A stretch of 64,000 nt of DNA, taken from contig OY992835.1 of NCBI GenBank assembly GCA_963921425.1, forward strand, positions 25,433,322-25,497,321, read 5' to 3'. The position numbers were made by a program, and so were the translations under genes. Origin of the DNA: Dryas octopetala. Taxonomy: Eukaryota > Streptophyta > Magnoliopsida > Rosales > Rosaceae. Under the pieces are notes generated by a model, which saw nothing but the letters and a program-made list of their open reading frames with translations, had not been told where the DNA came from and searched no databases. Below, in pieces: positions 12,039 to 26,386 of the stretch. The stretch's first letter is position 1, and each line of letters starts with the position of its first letter.

Positions 12039-13981
12039 TCTCTGCATTACTGCAATCTGCACATCATATCTGTTTCTGTTCTTTCTTATTATTTCATGTT
12101 TTTTGTTTTTTTAATATGTGTCTCTGGTTACCAATCACGATTATGTGAAGCAAAATAAGCACATGATAATGCAACTTCTAACTTATCATTTTGCTCTATT
12201 TTTTTTTTGGTTCTATTTATCTCAATTACATTAGCTAGCTTTACATTAATTTTAAGTTTAGAGGGAATTGGGTCTTTAACTTAATTGCTAGGACATTGGC
12301 AGATCATTGTAGTTGGAAAATTGCAATATTTGGGACTTAATTAATCACAGCCAAGCCAAGCCAACCGATGAATTAAATGATGGACAAAAATCCATACAGG
12401 CTTTTATGATGCACATGCACTGTTTTTACTTTCGACCAAACACAAATAAATATAAAAGCAGTTGGCGGGTGGGGAGTTGTAAAGAAAGTCGTGCTAATTG
12501 CGATTGTGTTAGACAGGACCAGTGATCAGTGGCCAGGCAATCCTTTGTGTAATGACCACAAGGTTGGTGTTCTTTCGTAATTTCACTTTTTTTACAGGTG
12601 TCATGTGCATTGACAATGAAATTACAACTGATCAGATATAAAAGCACATTATGCATAATATATTAATATATAATAGAAACACTTCCCACTAATATTATTC
12701 TCAATATAAATTTTAGGCATAAATTCAATTTAGATACATAACTATATATGCTATTTCAACGGGGTCCACGAACTTTCAAATATTTCGAATATATACCTGA
12801 TTTATTATGTAAATTGAAAAATGAAATTTCGTCCATCAATTTATTGAAAGATCAGTTAAATGTCAGCTTGGCTTTTGCTAATGAGGATTAATTGGCGACG
12901 TGGCACCAACTTAGCATACATTTCCCGCCAAATGAGCAACACACGTCCACTTGACACGGGCCCACACACCCATCACCTTTTTCTCGCTCGTCGAACGCTC
13001 TCCTGACCATTTAGTCCCCAAAAAAATCACGTTTTTCCTCAAATTCGAATATAAATCTCTCACTTGTGTTCAACGAGCGAAAAAGAGATGATGAGTTTGT
13101 GGACCCGTGTCAGGGGTTAGGTGGACCTGTGTCGCTCATTTGGCGGGAAATGAGCGACACGGGTCCACCTAACCCCTGACACGGACCCACAAACTCTCAC
13201 TCCCTCTATTATTATTAAATTGTGGGCCCGTGTCGCTCATTTGGCAGGAAATGTTTGCTGAGATAGCGCCACGTCGTCAAGTAATCCCGGTCAGCAAAAA
13301 CCAAACTGTCATTTAACTGATCTCTCAACGAATCAATGGACATAAATTCAATTTTCAATTTAGATAATAGATCGGGTGTATATTTGAAATATTTTAAAGT
13401 TCATGGATCCCGTTGAAATAGCTTATATAGTTATGTGTCTAAATTAAATTTATGCCTAAATTTTAACAACACTTATCTTCACATTCACAACAAGAGTTTG
13501 ATTCTTATTTTCAATAACCCTGATTTGTAAACAATCATTAGATTCGATTGATCTCAACCGTCTATATGATCTAATGTCTGATATGTAAGTCCTTAACTTA
13601 GATAATCTATGTATGTAGAGATTTAATATAATATTGAATGGAAGAATAAGAGATGCTAGAGTAAAATTTTAAAAAGAAAAATGGGGAGTGGGGATGCTAT
13701 TTGGATTTTAGGCTTTGGTGTTTGGGCTTTATCATCATGGAACACAACAACCCACCAGCTTTACTATATGGGCCATAACAGTGTAGTCCATATGGTTCCG
13801 TAAGTGTAAGGCCCAGCCCATGGCAATCCCGCACGTCAGCAAATCGCATCGAAACGGTGCGTATGATTCAGTGATTGAGAAGTGCAGAAAAGAAAGAAGC
13901 AGAAGGGTTTGGACCTTGGGGGTTTAGAGAGAAAGAAACTGTGACAGACGCACACACAGCGAGTGAGCAACAGCGACGAGC
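12039..13981. other. Intergenic, containing a large fold-back element
   Basis: After a short 3' UTR the region is AT-rich with no gene. Most of 12708-13465 is a fold-back element listed separately. The stretch from about 13800 to 13981 is the promoter and leader of the PPR gene. Confidence 0.6.
12708..13465. mobile_element. Fold-back element with long terminal inverted repeats
   Basis: The left arm (about 12708-12967) and right arm (about 13222-13465) are imperfect inverted copies. Paired landmarks include TTTAGGCATAAATT near both ends, CTATTTCAACGGG against CCCGTTGAAATAG, and GCCAAATGAGC against GCTCATTTGGC. The centre (13093-13196) is a second, nearly perfect palindrome with arms of about 48 bases around the axis TTTGGCGGGAAA. 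There is no protein-coding frame. This fits a non-autonomous Mutator-like or Foldback element. I could not identify a target-site duplication. Confidence 0.75.
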
Positions 13982-16900
13982 ATGAGGCTCCTCTTCCAAT
14001 CCATTACTGGTACACTGGTTCACTCACAGAGCTCTGATTTTTTATTTATTTTAAATTGAAAAATAAATGATAAATAAATTACTTGCAGGTCAGCATAGGC
14101 CGGTGCTACGAGCTCTGGGGCGGCGATACTTGGCTGCGGCGGCCGAAACGGAGGAGCACGTGAAGAGAAACTACGCGAACAATGTGTCGGAGTACAACAG
14201 CGTTATCGGTTCAATCACTGGTATGAGAAGGAGTTTCTTGTTGAGGGATGTGTATGACGATATGGTGCTCGATGGAGTACAGCCGACGAGGGACACATTC
14301 AACTCGCTCATATTAGGCACCATGAAAGGGGATCGAGTTCAGGACGCTTTCTACTTCGTCGACCAAATGAAGCCCATGGGCTTGGTCCCGGATGTATGTT
14401 CATTTATTCATCCATTCATGCGCTTCAATTTCATTCGGTGTTGATGTATGTATTTCATTCGCTTATGTATGTGAATTGTTGTAGGCTAATACGTACAACA
14501 TTTTGATTGCATTATGTGGGAAATGCAAGGACTCTGACCAAGCAGTTCAGGTGCGGTTTACCATCTATTTATAATCCCCGGACGGATCTATTACTGCGGA
14601 AAATTGATATTTCTGATGCGTCTTTTTGTTTTTGCCTTTTAAAATTAAAGTTTTTGGAAGAGATGAAGAGAAATGGAGTGAAACCGATGGTACAAACCTA
14701 CATGTGTCTACTCAATGCATGTGCAGCTGCTGGCCGTTTAGATCAAGTGTATGCTACTACTTCTTTTATGTTTTGGAGTACATTTTGACATTAACGTTAA
14801 CATTATAATGCATTACTTTTTTTATGACCTACTCGAGTGCATTTTGACATTAACAACATAATCTGCGTTGCATTGGTACAGGTATGCAATTGTCCGTGAC
14901 ATGACTGCTGCTGGTCTTGGGTTAAACAAGTTCTGCTACGCGGGACTTATAACTGCACTTAAGAACAAGAAACCTTTACCAGATGATTTTGCCGCAAAAG
15001 TAAATATTAATGTTGTCTCTGCATGAACTATGCATTTATTTTCTTATTTTAATGCTCTCTAATATACCCTTTTGTGGTAAGATTATAGAGTTTGTTGAGC
15101 GGTCAAAAGAGTGGTCATCGGTTGAAGCATCAAGTAATACTGCTGAAAATGTAATGATGGGTGTATCAGAAGAGGAGTTGTATAATATGCCCACTGCTGA
15201 ATATGTTCATAAGCGTGGATTTGTGAATCCTCAACTAACCGTGTATCATGTTGCACTTCATGCTTGTGCAGACCTCAGGAATGTAGAGGTACTATCTCAA
15301 ATCTCTATTATCTGAGTTGAACATCACTAAAGAACCCTCTGATTTTTAAACTGTCTTCAATTTCTATTAATCATGCTAGGTGATGGAAGCTCTTTTGGAG
15401 ATGCTAAAGAAGGATGGAAAAAACCCTGATATCTATATTGCCATGCAAGTAATGAGGTAAATTGATGACCAAATATAAATTTTAAAGTAAAAGTTGTTTG
15501 AATTAGCCATCAACCTTCATATATGCAATGCATAGTTTCATGTAAACTATTATTTATATATTATATAGATCATAAAAGCCTTTGAATTCAATTTGAATAT
15601 GAGTGCAGTACATGTTTAAGTAGGAAAGGCTTTGTCTGACTTGTGTTTCAATATAACCTTGATCCATTCTCTTGTGTTCAAGTTGTCTTCATATCATATT
15701 TATTCAGGTGCTATCTACACTCTGGGGACATCGACCGTGGCCTTAAAACTTTTGAAGACTATATGAACTCAAGGAATATTTCTGCAATGGAACTATATGT
15801 GGTGGGTTTCAAAAAAAACACAACTTTTGTGTCATGGGAGACTTTCTTTCTTTTCAATCTGATTTCTGACATAGCACTTTATCCTCCATCCTGATGTCTT
15901 TCTCATGACCTTGTTTCATAAAAAAAAATTGTATAAAATTTTGTACCAGAAACAACTATGATTTGCCGATTTTCTCTTGCCCACTAAATATGTAACTTAT
16001 TGAAATGTGGCTGACTAGTTTGTTCTTAATATTTTCTCATTATCCCTTGAATGTTCTGCTGCTTGGTTTTGGCGTTTCTGCCCAACAAAACAATATATTT
16101 GCTTTCACTTTTATTGCAGTAAATAAGAATGTTCTACTATCTGGTCCCTAATTTATTGTAACCTGTGGTTGTGTAGACACTTGCGGAGGGAGCCATGATT
16201 GGATATACTCCCAAAGGAATGCAAATTGCCCAAGACACACTGGTATGATTGGGTAATTGCAGCTTCTTATATCTTAATAAAGTTTTTGATATTTTAGATC
16301 ATGGTCTTGGTATGGTTTTCATGTTCCAATGCAGGTAAATATGAATTCCAGGGGCTTCTTCTTGAACCCAAAAATCGGGAGTGATCTTCTCCTTGCAGCT
16401 GCTGGTGAACAGGTGTGCAAATAATTCCTCTTCTTTAAGAGTTCTCTTTAGTGCTAGGAAGAATAAGAGAGTTATTGGTTCTCTATGCATTTTCCATTGG
16501 TTTGGACTGTCTTACTATAAACCTTTCCTTCTTTTTTTGCAGACTGGAGGTTATACTGTTGCCAACTATTTATGGGACTGGATGCAAGCTCGTAATATAA
16601 TTCCTCAACTTCCTGCTGTAGAAGCATATTACAAGGGCTTAAAAGTGAGTCTCTTGCCTTATAATGCATTAATATTATTCATCCCTTTGTTATAATTTTT
16701 TTTTTCTTTTTCGATTTGGGAAGGGGAATACAAACTTAGGACCTCTCCAACATTGTGTTGAAAAATTACCACTAGACCAATAACTAGTTGGTAAAATGCA
16801 TCTTTGCACCAAAGCTTAAAAGAACTACTTAGCCGGTGGACTGCAATCCCCTCGAGTTTTATAGAATCTATTATTGTTATGTAGTGTTATTATGTTTAAG

Positions 16901-17605
16901 ATGCCTGTGCTTTACTATTGGTGTATTTATGTTGGCACCAGCACTGAAATGCATGACCAGAAGATAATTATGTCTTAAGGTTTGAATCATCTGACATTCA
17001 GAATACAAACTTGTTATTGAATACTGACTTCAGATTTTTTTGTAGAAAGTTTAATTTGTGATTTTTCTCTCTATTGGTTGTGTTTTAAATCCATTCTGGA
17101 TTAGAATGAGTTATTACAATTGTGTGATGCATTCTATCTAGAGCCAACATGAAATTTAACCTGATTTCAGCATCATGATGTGCAACCCCAAAGAACAAAA
17201 ACTAGAAGACAGGCTTTGGGGCATAATGAAGAAGCATCCTTTTGCATTTAGAATAAAGTCCTTTGCTGTACCTTCAAGTTTCAATTAGTCGATATGCTTT
17301 TGAATCTGGGTGTCATGACACAACTCGAAGTTGGAACAAATTGTAGTAGAAAATGCATGCTTTGGTCTCTTATATATGTCCTTGATGACTTTTTGAGTTG
17401 GTTGAATCCCATGTTTTTCCGATGAAATGCTTGCTATTGCTTGTACATTTAATCGAGCTGGGTCTTTTAATTTTTGGTTTTGGAATTGCAGTCCCGAAAT
17501 GTTCCTGAAGATGATCCACGACTAGTAATAGTTACAAGGATTTACAATGACCTCCGCGCAAGAGTCAGAATGGGACCTGGACGACCGGGATTTGGACGAC
17601 CGTAG
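13982..17605 (+). CDS. Mitochondrial PPR-type protein (At4g35850-like)
   Basis: Twelve exons joined in frame: 13982-14009, 14089-14393, 14485-14550, 14651-14748, 14882-14999, 15082-15288, 15380-15456, 15708-15801, 16177-16242, 16335-16412, 16543-16644, 17492-17605, giving 450 residues. The first exon codes only nine full residues (MRLLFQSIT), and the N-terminus is rich in Arg/Leu/Ala without acidic residues, as in mitochondrial presequences. Helical PPR-like units follow, for example VSEYNSVIGSITG..., TFNSLILGTMKGDRVQDA and TYMCLLNACAAAGRLDQV. The overall sequence, including RNYANNVSEYN and AAGEQTGGYTVAN, resembles the Arabidopsis protein At4g35850 as I remember it. The PPR family binds organellar RNA; the specific target is unknown. 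The many introns are atypical for plant PPR genes, which are mostly intronless, but this is expected for this divergent subgroup. Intron 11 carries an antisense SINE. Confidence 0.85.
16694..16794 (-). mobile_element. Antisense tRNA-derived SINE in PPR intron 11
   Basis: Read on the minus strand this has an A-box-like TTGGTCTAGTGGTAA, a B-box-like region (GGTCCTAAGTTTGTATTCC) and ends in an A-rich tail (the run of T and CTTTTTC on the plus strand at 16698-16713). That order is typical of plant tRNA-derived SINEs. Flanking duplications were not resolved. Confidence 0.5.
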
Positions 17606-18687
17606 TTAAATGTTGATGAAAGTTGGTCCAAGGAGTAGTTTTCATGGATTTTTATCGTTGTACTGACATCGTAGATGTTTTGAACTGTTCAAGGAGTAGT
17701 TCTCATTAGTGAAGAGGAAACTCCCAATAAGAAAAATATGTTGGACTGTTATATTTCCATGCCCATTTCTGCTCATCTTACCCTTTGTAATAAACTTTAT
17801 TTTTTGATTGGTTTTAATGAAATTTTTAATTACTAATTAAATTTTACGTAAAATTATCTTCTAGGATAAAAAAATCTGAAAAAGGATAAAAACAGAAGGA
17901 AAATTTGCTGTCACTACTGGTTATGGCAGCGACAAAATCAACCTACCAGACCTTGTAAGGTCTAAAAATGTGCCAATTGTTTTTTGTTTTTTGTTTTTAA
18001 GTCTAAAAATGTGATGAATAGTGAATGCAAGCAGAAATCTAGAAAAATATACTGTGAGTCTGTGACCTAAAAAAGGCCATGCCATCATCAAAAGCGGGAA
18101 CTGTCTTTAATACTATAATTTAGAAGTATAAATTTGTCGTGCATTTATATTATAATACATGGATTAATTACACCAATATTATTATAACAAAAATAATATT
18201 TCTAGTACCGAAAAAAAAATTAATATTTCTAGTACCGTTTCTAGTAACTTGGGCTACGGTCCAATCGTGGATATTCGGGCGTGAGGGCTTCTAAGAAATC
18301 GAAGAGGAGAAAAGTGAAAACGGTGCGTTTCATAGACTCGGAAGGAAGAAGCCGTCTTACGAAGTAGGAGGAAGTAGGAAGACTGTCAGTCTCAGAGCCT
18401 CAGAGGCTTAGAACAGAGCCAGAGCTTCTCCCGCCTCCGTCGAATCGCCTTCTTCTTCTTCTTCTTCTTCTTCTTCTTCGTCTGGTACTTCATATCTAAG
18501 CACACAAGCCTTTTATTTTATTTTCACTATATATCATTTTCCTTATTAATTTCTTTTCTTGTTCTTTTGTTCTGTTTTCGGCGTTCTAGGTTTTCTATTG
18601 CAATTCTATTCAATTATGATTATATTTGAATCAAATGGTTGACAGTTTACCATTTTCGGATTAAAGGGTGTGTCAGATTCTGTGAGC
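17606..18687. other. Intergenic and ESF2/ABT1 5' UTR
   Basis: The left part is the PPR 3' UTR. From about 18290 lies the leader of the next gene, with a CTT/TTC microsatellite at about 18448-18480 and a likely 5' UTR intron (donor GTACTT near 18485, acceptor GTGTGTCAG near 18676). A short near-duplicate (TAATATTTCTAGTACCG, twice) lies at about 18186-18238. Confidence 0.5.
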
Positions 18688-20218
18688 ATGGATATCAAAA
18701 AGAGTAAAAAGAAGAAATTGGTTACCGAAGCTGCCAAGGCTGACAGGCGTGGGGTTTGCTATTTGGGTCGGATTCCGCCCCGAATGGATCCTCCAACAAT
18801 TCGTCAGATGCTCTCTCAGTATGGAGAGATACAAAGGGTTTATCTTGCACCTCGAGACCCTTCTGCTCAAGTACATGTCAGCCGAGCTGGTAAATTTCAA
18901 AGGCAAAATTTTTCAGAAGGGTATGTGTGCTTCATAGTTGTATTGTTTTTTTTGTTTCCGTTTTCCGAAAATCTAGCTACTTTTATATGTCAATGTAGTT
19001 CTTCAGAGACCAATTACATTACATTGTTGACTGTTATTTTCAGCATATAATCATTCGATTGTCCTTATTTTCGCATGCAGATGGGTTGAGTTTTCTGATA
19101 AAAAGGTTGCTAAGAGAGTTGCCGATATGTTAAATGGTGAACAAATAGGTATATATGTAATTTAAATTTTTTTTCTAGAGGATTTACTTCGTACAGCTTG
19201 CTTTGTGGATTTGTGTGTTCCCTTTGTATTGCTTTTCTAATTGAGTTTCTATTGTCTACTTGTTTCCTTTCATGTTTAGGTGGAAAGAAGAGGTCATCTT
19301 TCTACTATGATCTCTGGAATATCAAGTATTTAAGTAAATTTAAGTGGGATAATCTTACTGAAGAGATTGGTACAAATCCTTTAATGATTGTTTTCCATTC
19401 CTTGTCACGGGGCTTAAATAGTGTTACTTGAGTTAAAAATGTTTATATTGCAGCTTACAAGAAAGCCACCCGGGAGCAAAAACTAGCTTTAGAAATTTCT
19501 GCTGCTAAGAGGGAGCGGGATTTCTATCTCTCTAAAGTTGAAAAGTCCCGTGCTTTGAGTTCCATAGACGAAAGATTGAAGAAGGTATTTTTTCCATTTT
19601 ATTTTAGTTCTCTTGTTTCAATTACTCTTAAGTTCCCCCCTCTCTATTGCTAGACTATATGAACTAGCTATTACTGTAAAACTTCACATTATTATGTCAT
19701 ATTTTCTCAAATGTAAAATGACTCAAGTTTGCATTAGTAGATGTAGTTATCTGATTTACCCAATAAACTCTGTAAATATGATTTATCACCGTGTAGTCCT
19801 CAAATCTTTGACTTCTAGGACTCTTTTCCGTCAAGTTATTAGCAACAGAAACATACTTTGAACTGTGAACTGTGAAGTTCCAGTCTATACACTTTCTTGG
19901 ATGGTGTCTATTGAGAATCATTTCCCTATATAATTCCACAATTTGTTTCATCTTGGTTTAACAGAGGCAAAAGGTTCAAGAAGAGTCAGGAATTGATCCT
20001 GATCTTCCTGCTAGCCAGCCGGAACGGAAGGTAATTCGCCAATTCCCACAGAAAACACCAGTTGCTGATAGTGCTGCAGAAGTCAAACCTAGGCTATCCA
20101 AAGATGTACTGGCAGGGGTGAGTATCGTTTTGTTAATAGGCCTTATATGTTTTATTAAAGATATCTGCCATTTAATACTTTCCTGTAACACCATTTGCAG
20201 GTATTTGGTGGTTCTTAG
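18688..20218 (+). CDS. ESF2/ABT1-like pre-rRNA processing factor
   Basis: Six exons: 18688-18920, 19081-19148, 19280-19369, 19454-19584, 19965-20117, 20201-20218, giving 230 residues. The start is the ATG opening MDIKKSKKKK. An RRM-like domain begins at GVCYLGRIPPRMDPPTIRQMLSQYGEIQRVYL and continues through GWVEFSDKKVAKRVADMLNGEQIGG, followed by the family-specific FYYDLWNIKYLSKFKWDNLTEEI block and a Lys/Glu-rich helical C-terminus ending in VFGGS. These features define the ESF2 (yeast)/ABT1 (animal) family, nucleolar proteins of the SSU processome that act in early cleavages for 18S rRNA. The role here is inferred by family. The gene runs tail-to-tail with RAB2, with about 1 kb between the stop codons. 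Confidence 0.93.
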
Positions 20219-21266
20219 TGCCCAACTTCTTAAGCGTTTGGTATATTTAAGTCAAGGAGCTGAAAAGGTGGAATACTGAAAACATTTTTTGGAGTCGTGT
20301 AGTGCCTGTGATTTAAGTTCCTGAAATTGAGTGGTATTATTTTTCTTCAATTTTGTCAGTGATTAGCGGAAACTGATGTCTGTGTCTGGTTTAAACCAGG
20401 ATCACAAATTCCAACTGAAAGTAGGAACCGTTTGAAAATATACTTTTCCTTTTATCTATACTTATTCATTTACATTGCATGAAGGTAATTTTGTTTTGAT
20501 CTTACACAAAAGGTATCATATGTATGGTGGTTTGAATTTAGACCATGCAGCAAGCAGTATTGAGAGTTGGAGAACAATCAAGGGTTTTTTTTTTCTGTTT
20601 ATTTGAAGAAACCTGATCCAATTATTCAGAATCACAAAACTATAAATACAACATTCGACATGATTAGAAGGTCCGTGTTTATATAGCCAAGCCATTCATA
20701 TTCAAATTTTGATTCAAGAATTTTTTTTGGGACTAAATGTTTGTAATTACTCACTGAATACTGTGAGTTGTAACTGTCGTTATTATCAAACTATTAATTA
20801 GAACTCCAGACAAGATTCTGTCGATCAATTATCTTTATTGATAGTGCAAGGTCGAAATGATTATTAATCAACCTGGCAACACCAGGGTGGAAATACCAGC
20901 ATTTCCAGTCATTCCGATAACATCACCTTGCATTACATTAAAAATTGTTTTCACGAAGAAGTTAGAACTTTAAGTTACAACCATGCCAGCACACGTATTT
21001 ATGGAGATTAGATTGATAAATAAACAAAATGAATAACCACATAACTTTGATCAGCCTTTCCACAGTGTCATGCTCGTTGTTGAGAAATATTTGAGCACTA
21101 AAAAGGAATCCCTGAAAGTAAAATAAAATCTATCCAAGGACTGGGAGCTATACATTAATGTTTCACCAAGTTGCGTGACAGTCGAAAGAGTATGTTCAAA
21201 TCACAGATTGTGGAACAGAAGCAACATGCACAGACGGATTGATTACAGAAACTACTTCTGTTCTAA
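20219..21266. other. Convergent 3' region between ESF2 and RAB2
   Basis: This is the 3' UTR and terminator region of two genes that point at each other. It is AT-rich with no gene or repeat that I can support. Confidence 0.5.
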
Positions 21267-23251
<1,985 letters not shown>

Positions 23252-24277
23252 GATTAAAACAAGGTCGTTTCGAGCAACCGCGAGCTAGGAAGCAGGAAGG
23301 GGATGTCTCTCTCTCTCTCTCTGTGCTGTCTTACTTTCTCTTTCTCTTCTGGGTTTGCTTGCAGCAGTGTTTAGTTCATGTACGGACGATTTCTGAATAT
23401 ATATAGAAAATGGGAATGCTTCGTAAAAATATTTGTGTTTAACAACTTCGTAAAAATAAATTAATTAAAACAAGGATACCGTGAGGTATGAATCATCGAC
23501 ACGCTAATGTTTGCTTGATGACAAATTGACAACAATGATATGCCTTCTAGTCTTCTTCATACTTTCTTCTTTTTGGGTTTGCTTTTTAATAAGAATTTGT
23601 TTTGGATTTGTGGCATTGTTGCTTCAAAAGAAAAAATTCTTTTTTTTTCTTAGAAAAAATTCTTTTTTTTTTCTTAGAAAAAATATAAAGAAGATAAAAG
23701 CCTTCCTTCTAATTGAAGCTTCTGAGTTTTGAGCGTGCACTCGCCTTAGACGTATGAAGTTAGATGCCTCAAAAGAATGGTATATTCGGTTGATCCTACC
23801 CTCTTTTTTTTTTTTTTTGTGGCCAGGATCGGTTGATCCTACCCTTAAGTCTTAGCAAACCAATTATTCCTTTAATTTAAATTATTCCTTTAATTTAAAT
23901 CAATCTTACTGGTAAGGAAAAGCAACCCCAAAGGTTCATATAACGTTAGAACGGTAGAAGCCCATCCCCCAAAAGTCAAAACAAGAGAAGGTCACCCGAG
24001 GAAAGCTTCCTAATTAATAAAACCATCCATCCGATGATCCCTGTGTTAACATTATCAATCAACCAACCAATCAACATGGAGCAATTCCACACAATAAACC
24101 ATGTGAAAATATAATATATTCGGAATCAGCCAACTTAAAGTTTTGGAAAATACTAGTAATTATCAATGAATTCCCAACAAACAAAATAGTGAATACTACA
24201 TGACCATTCCACCTTTAACAAATACCAAAGTTGGGAATTAAAAAGAGCTCATCCACATGCTCCCTATAAGAGTGGCT
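23252..24277. other. Intergenic: RAB2 promoter and proteasome gene 3' UTR
   Basis: No coding region. It holds a tiny retroposon stub with a 17-bp target duplication (23786-23845, listed separately), an adjacent 18-bp tandem duplication ending near 23900 (unit ATTATTCCTTTAATTTAA), and low-complexity AT-rich DNA. Confidence 0.5.
23786..23845 (-). mobile_element. 5'-truncated retroposon stub with 17-bp target duplication
   Basis: Two identical copies of TCGGTTGATCCTACCCT (23786-23802 and 23829-23845) flank only 26 bases: a poly-T run followed by GTGGCCAGGA. Read on the minus strand the insert is TCCTGGCCAC plus a poly-A tail, as expected for a severely 5'-truncated LINE-mobilised element. Confidence 0.75.
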
Positions 24278-26386
24278 TCACTCTTCCATTGCATCTCCTC
24301 CTTCTGTCACTTCCACCACCTCCCTCAATGGGGTAATCTTTGTCAACAGAACCTCTGCAACCAAAGAAAACACAATAAAGTCAGAAACCTTTCACTAATC
24401 TCACATGCAGCCGACATACAATCATATATGCCAAACAGGGAACAAGTAGGAGGCTGACAATGTCAACCTTAGTCTTTGAACAATTTCCTTTTTCGGTCCT
24501 CAAGTCTGTTGACTCTTTGATTAAAAATTCCAAAGAGAAAATTAAGGCAGACAGAAAAAAACAACATATACTATTGATGTGTACACATTATGCTCACATC
24601 ACATAGCACCTGCAAACCAAATGTTCACAATGCACTGCTCATGAAGGCTTTCTAATATGGCACACACAAGAGGAATGATGCTAGCTTTATGATATGCAGG
24701 GCAAACAAGGTGTAAGCTTGAAGGAGTGTGTTGCTAACCAGTCGGCTTCGAGAAAGCATAGCCTCTTGAACTGACGTAAGTTCGAGGATTCGGCAGCATG
24801 TGGTTCCTCAGGTATTCCTTGTGGCCCTGAGCCATCATAAATTTACAAAAGAATTTTCAATAACATGGAATTAGTACTCTTTGTTACCATAGAAAATGGT
24901 GAATACTGATGAAAGACAAGTTAACAACAAACCTTGGTTATTACACAAATATCTACATTGCTACCACTTCCCAAGTCATTGAATATTCCGGAGCATATAG
25001 CTTCAGCTACAAGCGTAACACCTTCATCCCTCTGCATTAAAGTAGACAAACCAATTTTAAGATTTTCATCACAACAAAAGCATTAACTGTATAGTCCATT
25101 CAGAGCCCACAAAAAAACAGTATAGTCAATTGGAAATTTATTTTAAGATCATGCATTAGCTTTTTATGACTTAACTGTAACACAAACCAAATAAAATCAT
25201 CAGCACCTATACCACTCATAACAGCACCTAAGTACTTGAATCACATATCCATAGCAGCACATCATTAGTGTTCTATGATTGTCTATTATTTGTATCCACA
25301 GCCAATTAGCATCATACAACAATAAACAGAACTTTCCAATTCAAATGATGATAACTTACAGTCAAGCCTTCTTTGTACTTGGACTCAAATATGGCCATGG
25401 CAGCAAGAGAACCAGAACCCATAGTAGCAAATGGAAGTGTGTCAGTGGAACCATGGGGATATATCTGCATAATAAAGCATTTGTGTTGGCATCAGATCAT
25501 ATATGCAAGCCCCCAAAAAATAAAAAAACCATGGTCACATGCAAATGTCCGAAGAAGGAAAAATCTTACAGTGTGTAGATGAGGTCCTGTCACATCAACC
25601 CCACCAAGCACCAGAGCAGCTGACACATGTCCTTGATAACTGGACAATGTATGTAGCAGTAAGAATCAACATATCTTATTCCTGCAATTTATAGCCTCCC
25701 CCCAACACCCCCCCCCCCCCCCCCACCAGTTCATAGCTAATAATTACAAAGCAGTCCATGTAGGAGATAAAACTCTACCTGAAAAGATGTTTTTTCAGTA
25801 GGGTCAGTGCCGTAACCACTCTAGATTCCCGACCAGTGTGATAACAATGCAATTGAAGCTGTGATGACACCATGTCTATAAATGCACAAACAGCAGAGAA
25901 GCAGATTATAAAAGTTTCTTCATGTTATGTGCTGCTAAACAGACGTACACAATCATCACCAAACTAAACAACAATCCTAACATTTACCTGTGACTGCTTC
26001 AGTATCAGCAGCAGTTCCTGCTCCACAGCAGTAAATATTAGGAGCCATATAGTGAATTTTCTCACAGTTCTTATCACATACAATGGGTCCTTCGGTGGCC
26101 CTCGTATCAGCTCCAAGAATGACACCATCCTAAAGAAATAATTAGAACAAGAAAATTAAAAAATTGAAAGCAATTTTTTCCAGTACAAAAAAATTTGGGC
26201 GAAACAATTGGTAATCCAAGAGCGTAAACCTACTAGTAGTACCTTAAAAATCAAACCAACAATGGTGGTTCCGGTCTTCCTAAAAGAAGGTAGCTGAACC
26301 CCCTTCTTCGCCAGCATATCGTTTCGTCTACAAAGATCGAAGCTAAAGCCACCCTTTGGTGGCACATCAATTTCCGACTTTGACAT
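24278..26386 (-). CDS. PBB: 20S proteasome subunit beta type-7 (PBB)
   Basis: Eight exons on the minus strand: 26243-26386, 25988-26129, 25779-25875, 25570-25639, 25360-25464, 24933-25031, 24739-24826, 24278-24354, giving 273 residues, the size of plant PBB. This is the beta-2 (trypsin-like) catalytic subunit. The propeptide ends KTG and the mature protein starts with the catalytic Thr40 (TTIVG). The expected block [27 protein letters not shown] follows, with the beta-2 signature [13 protein letters not shown] and later [12 protein letters not shown]. The C-terminal extension ([16 protein letters not shown]) matches the family arm that wraps beta-3. A 5' UTR intron is likely: donor GTAATG at 26729, acceptor TTTTGTAG ending at 26406. 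The subunit acts in nucleus and cytosol. Confidence 0.97.
25703..25724. repeat. Poly-C tract in proteasome intron
   Basis: A near-uninterrupted run of C within an intron of the beta-7 gene. Such runs are prone to sequencing and assembly length errors; it has no effect on the coding model. Confidence 0.8.
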
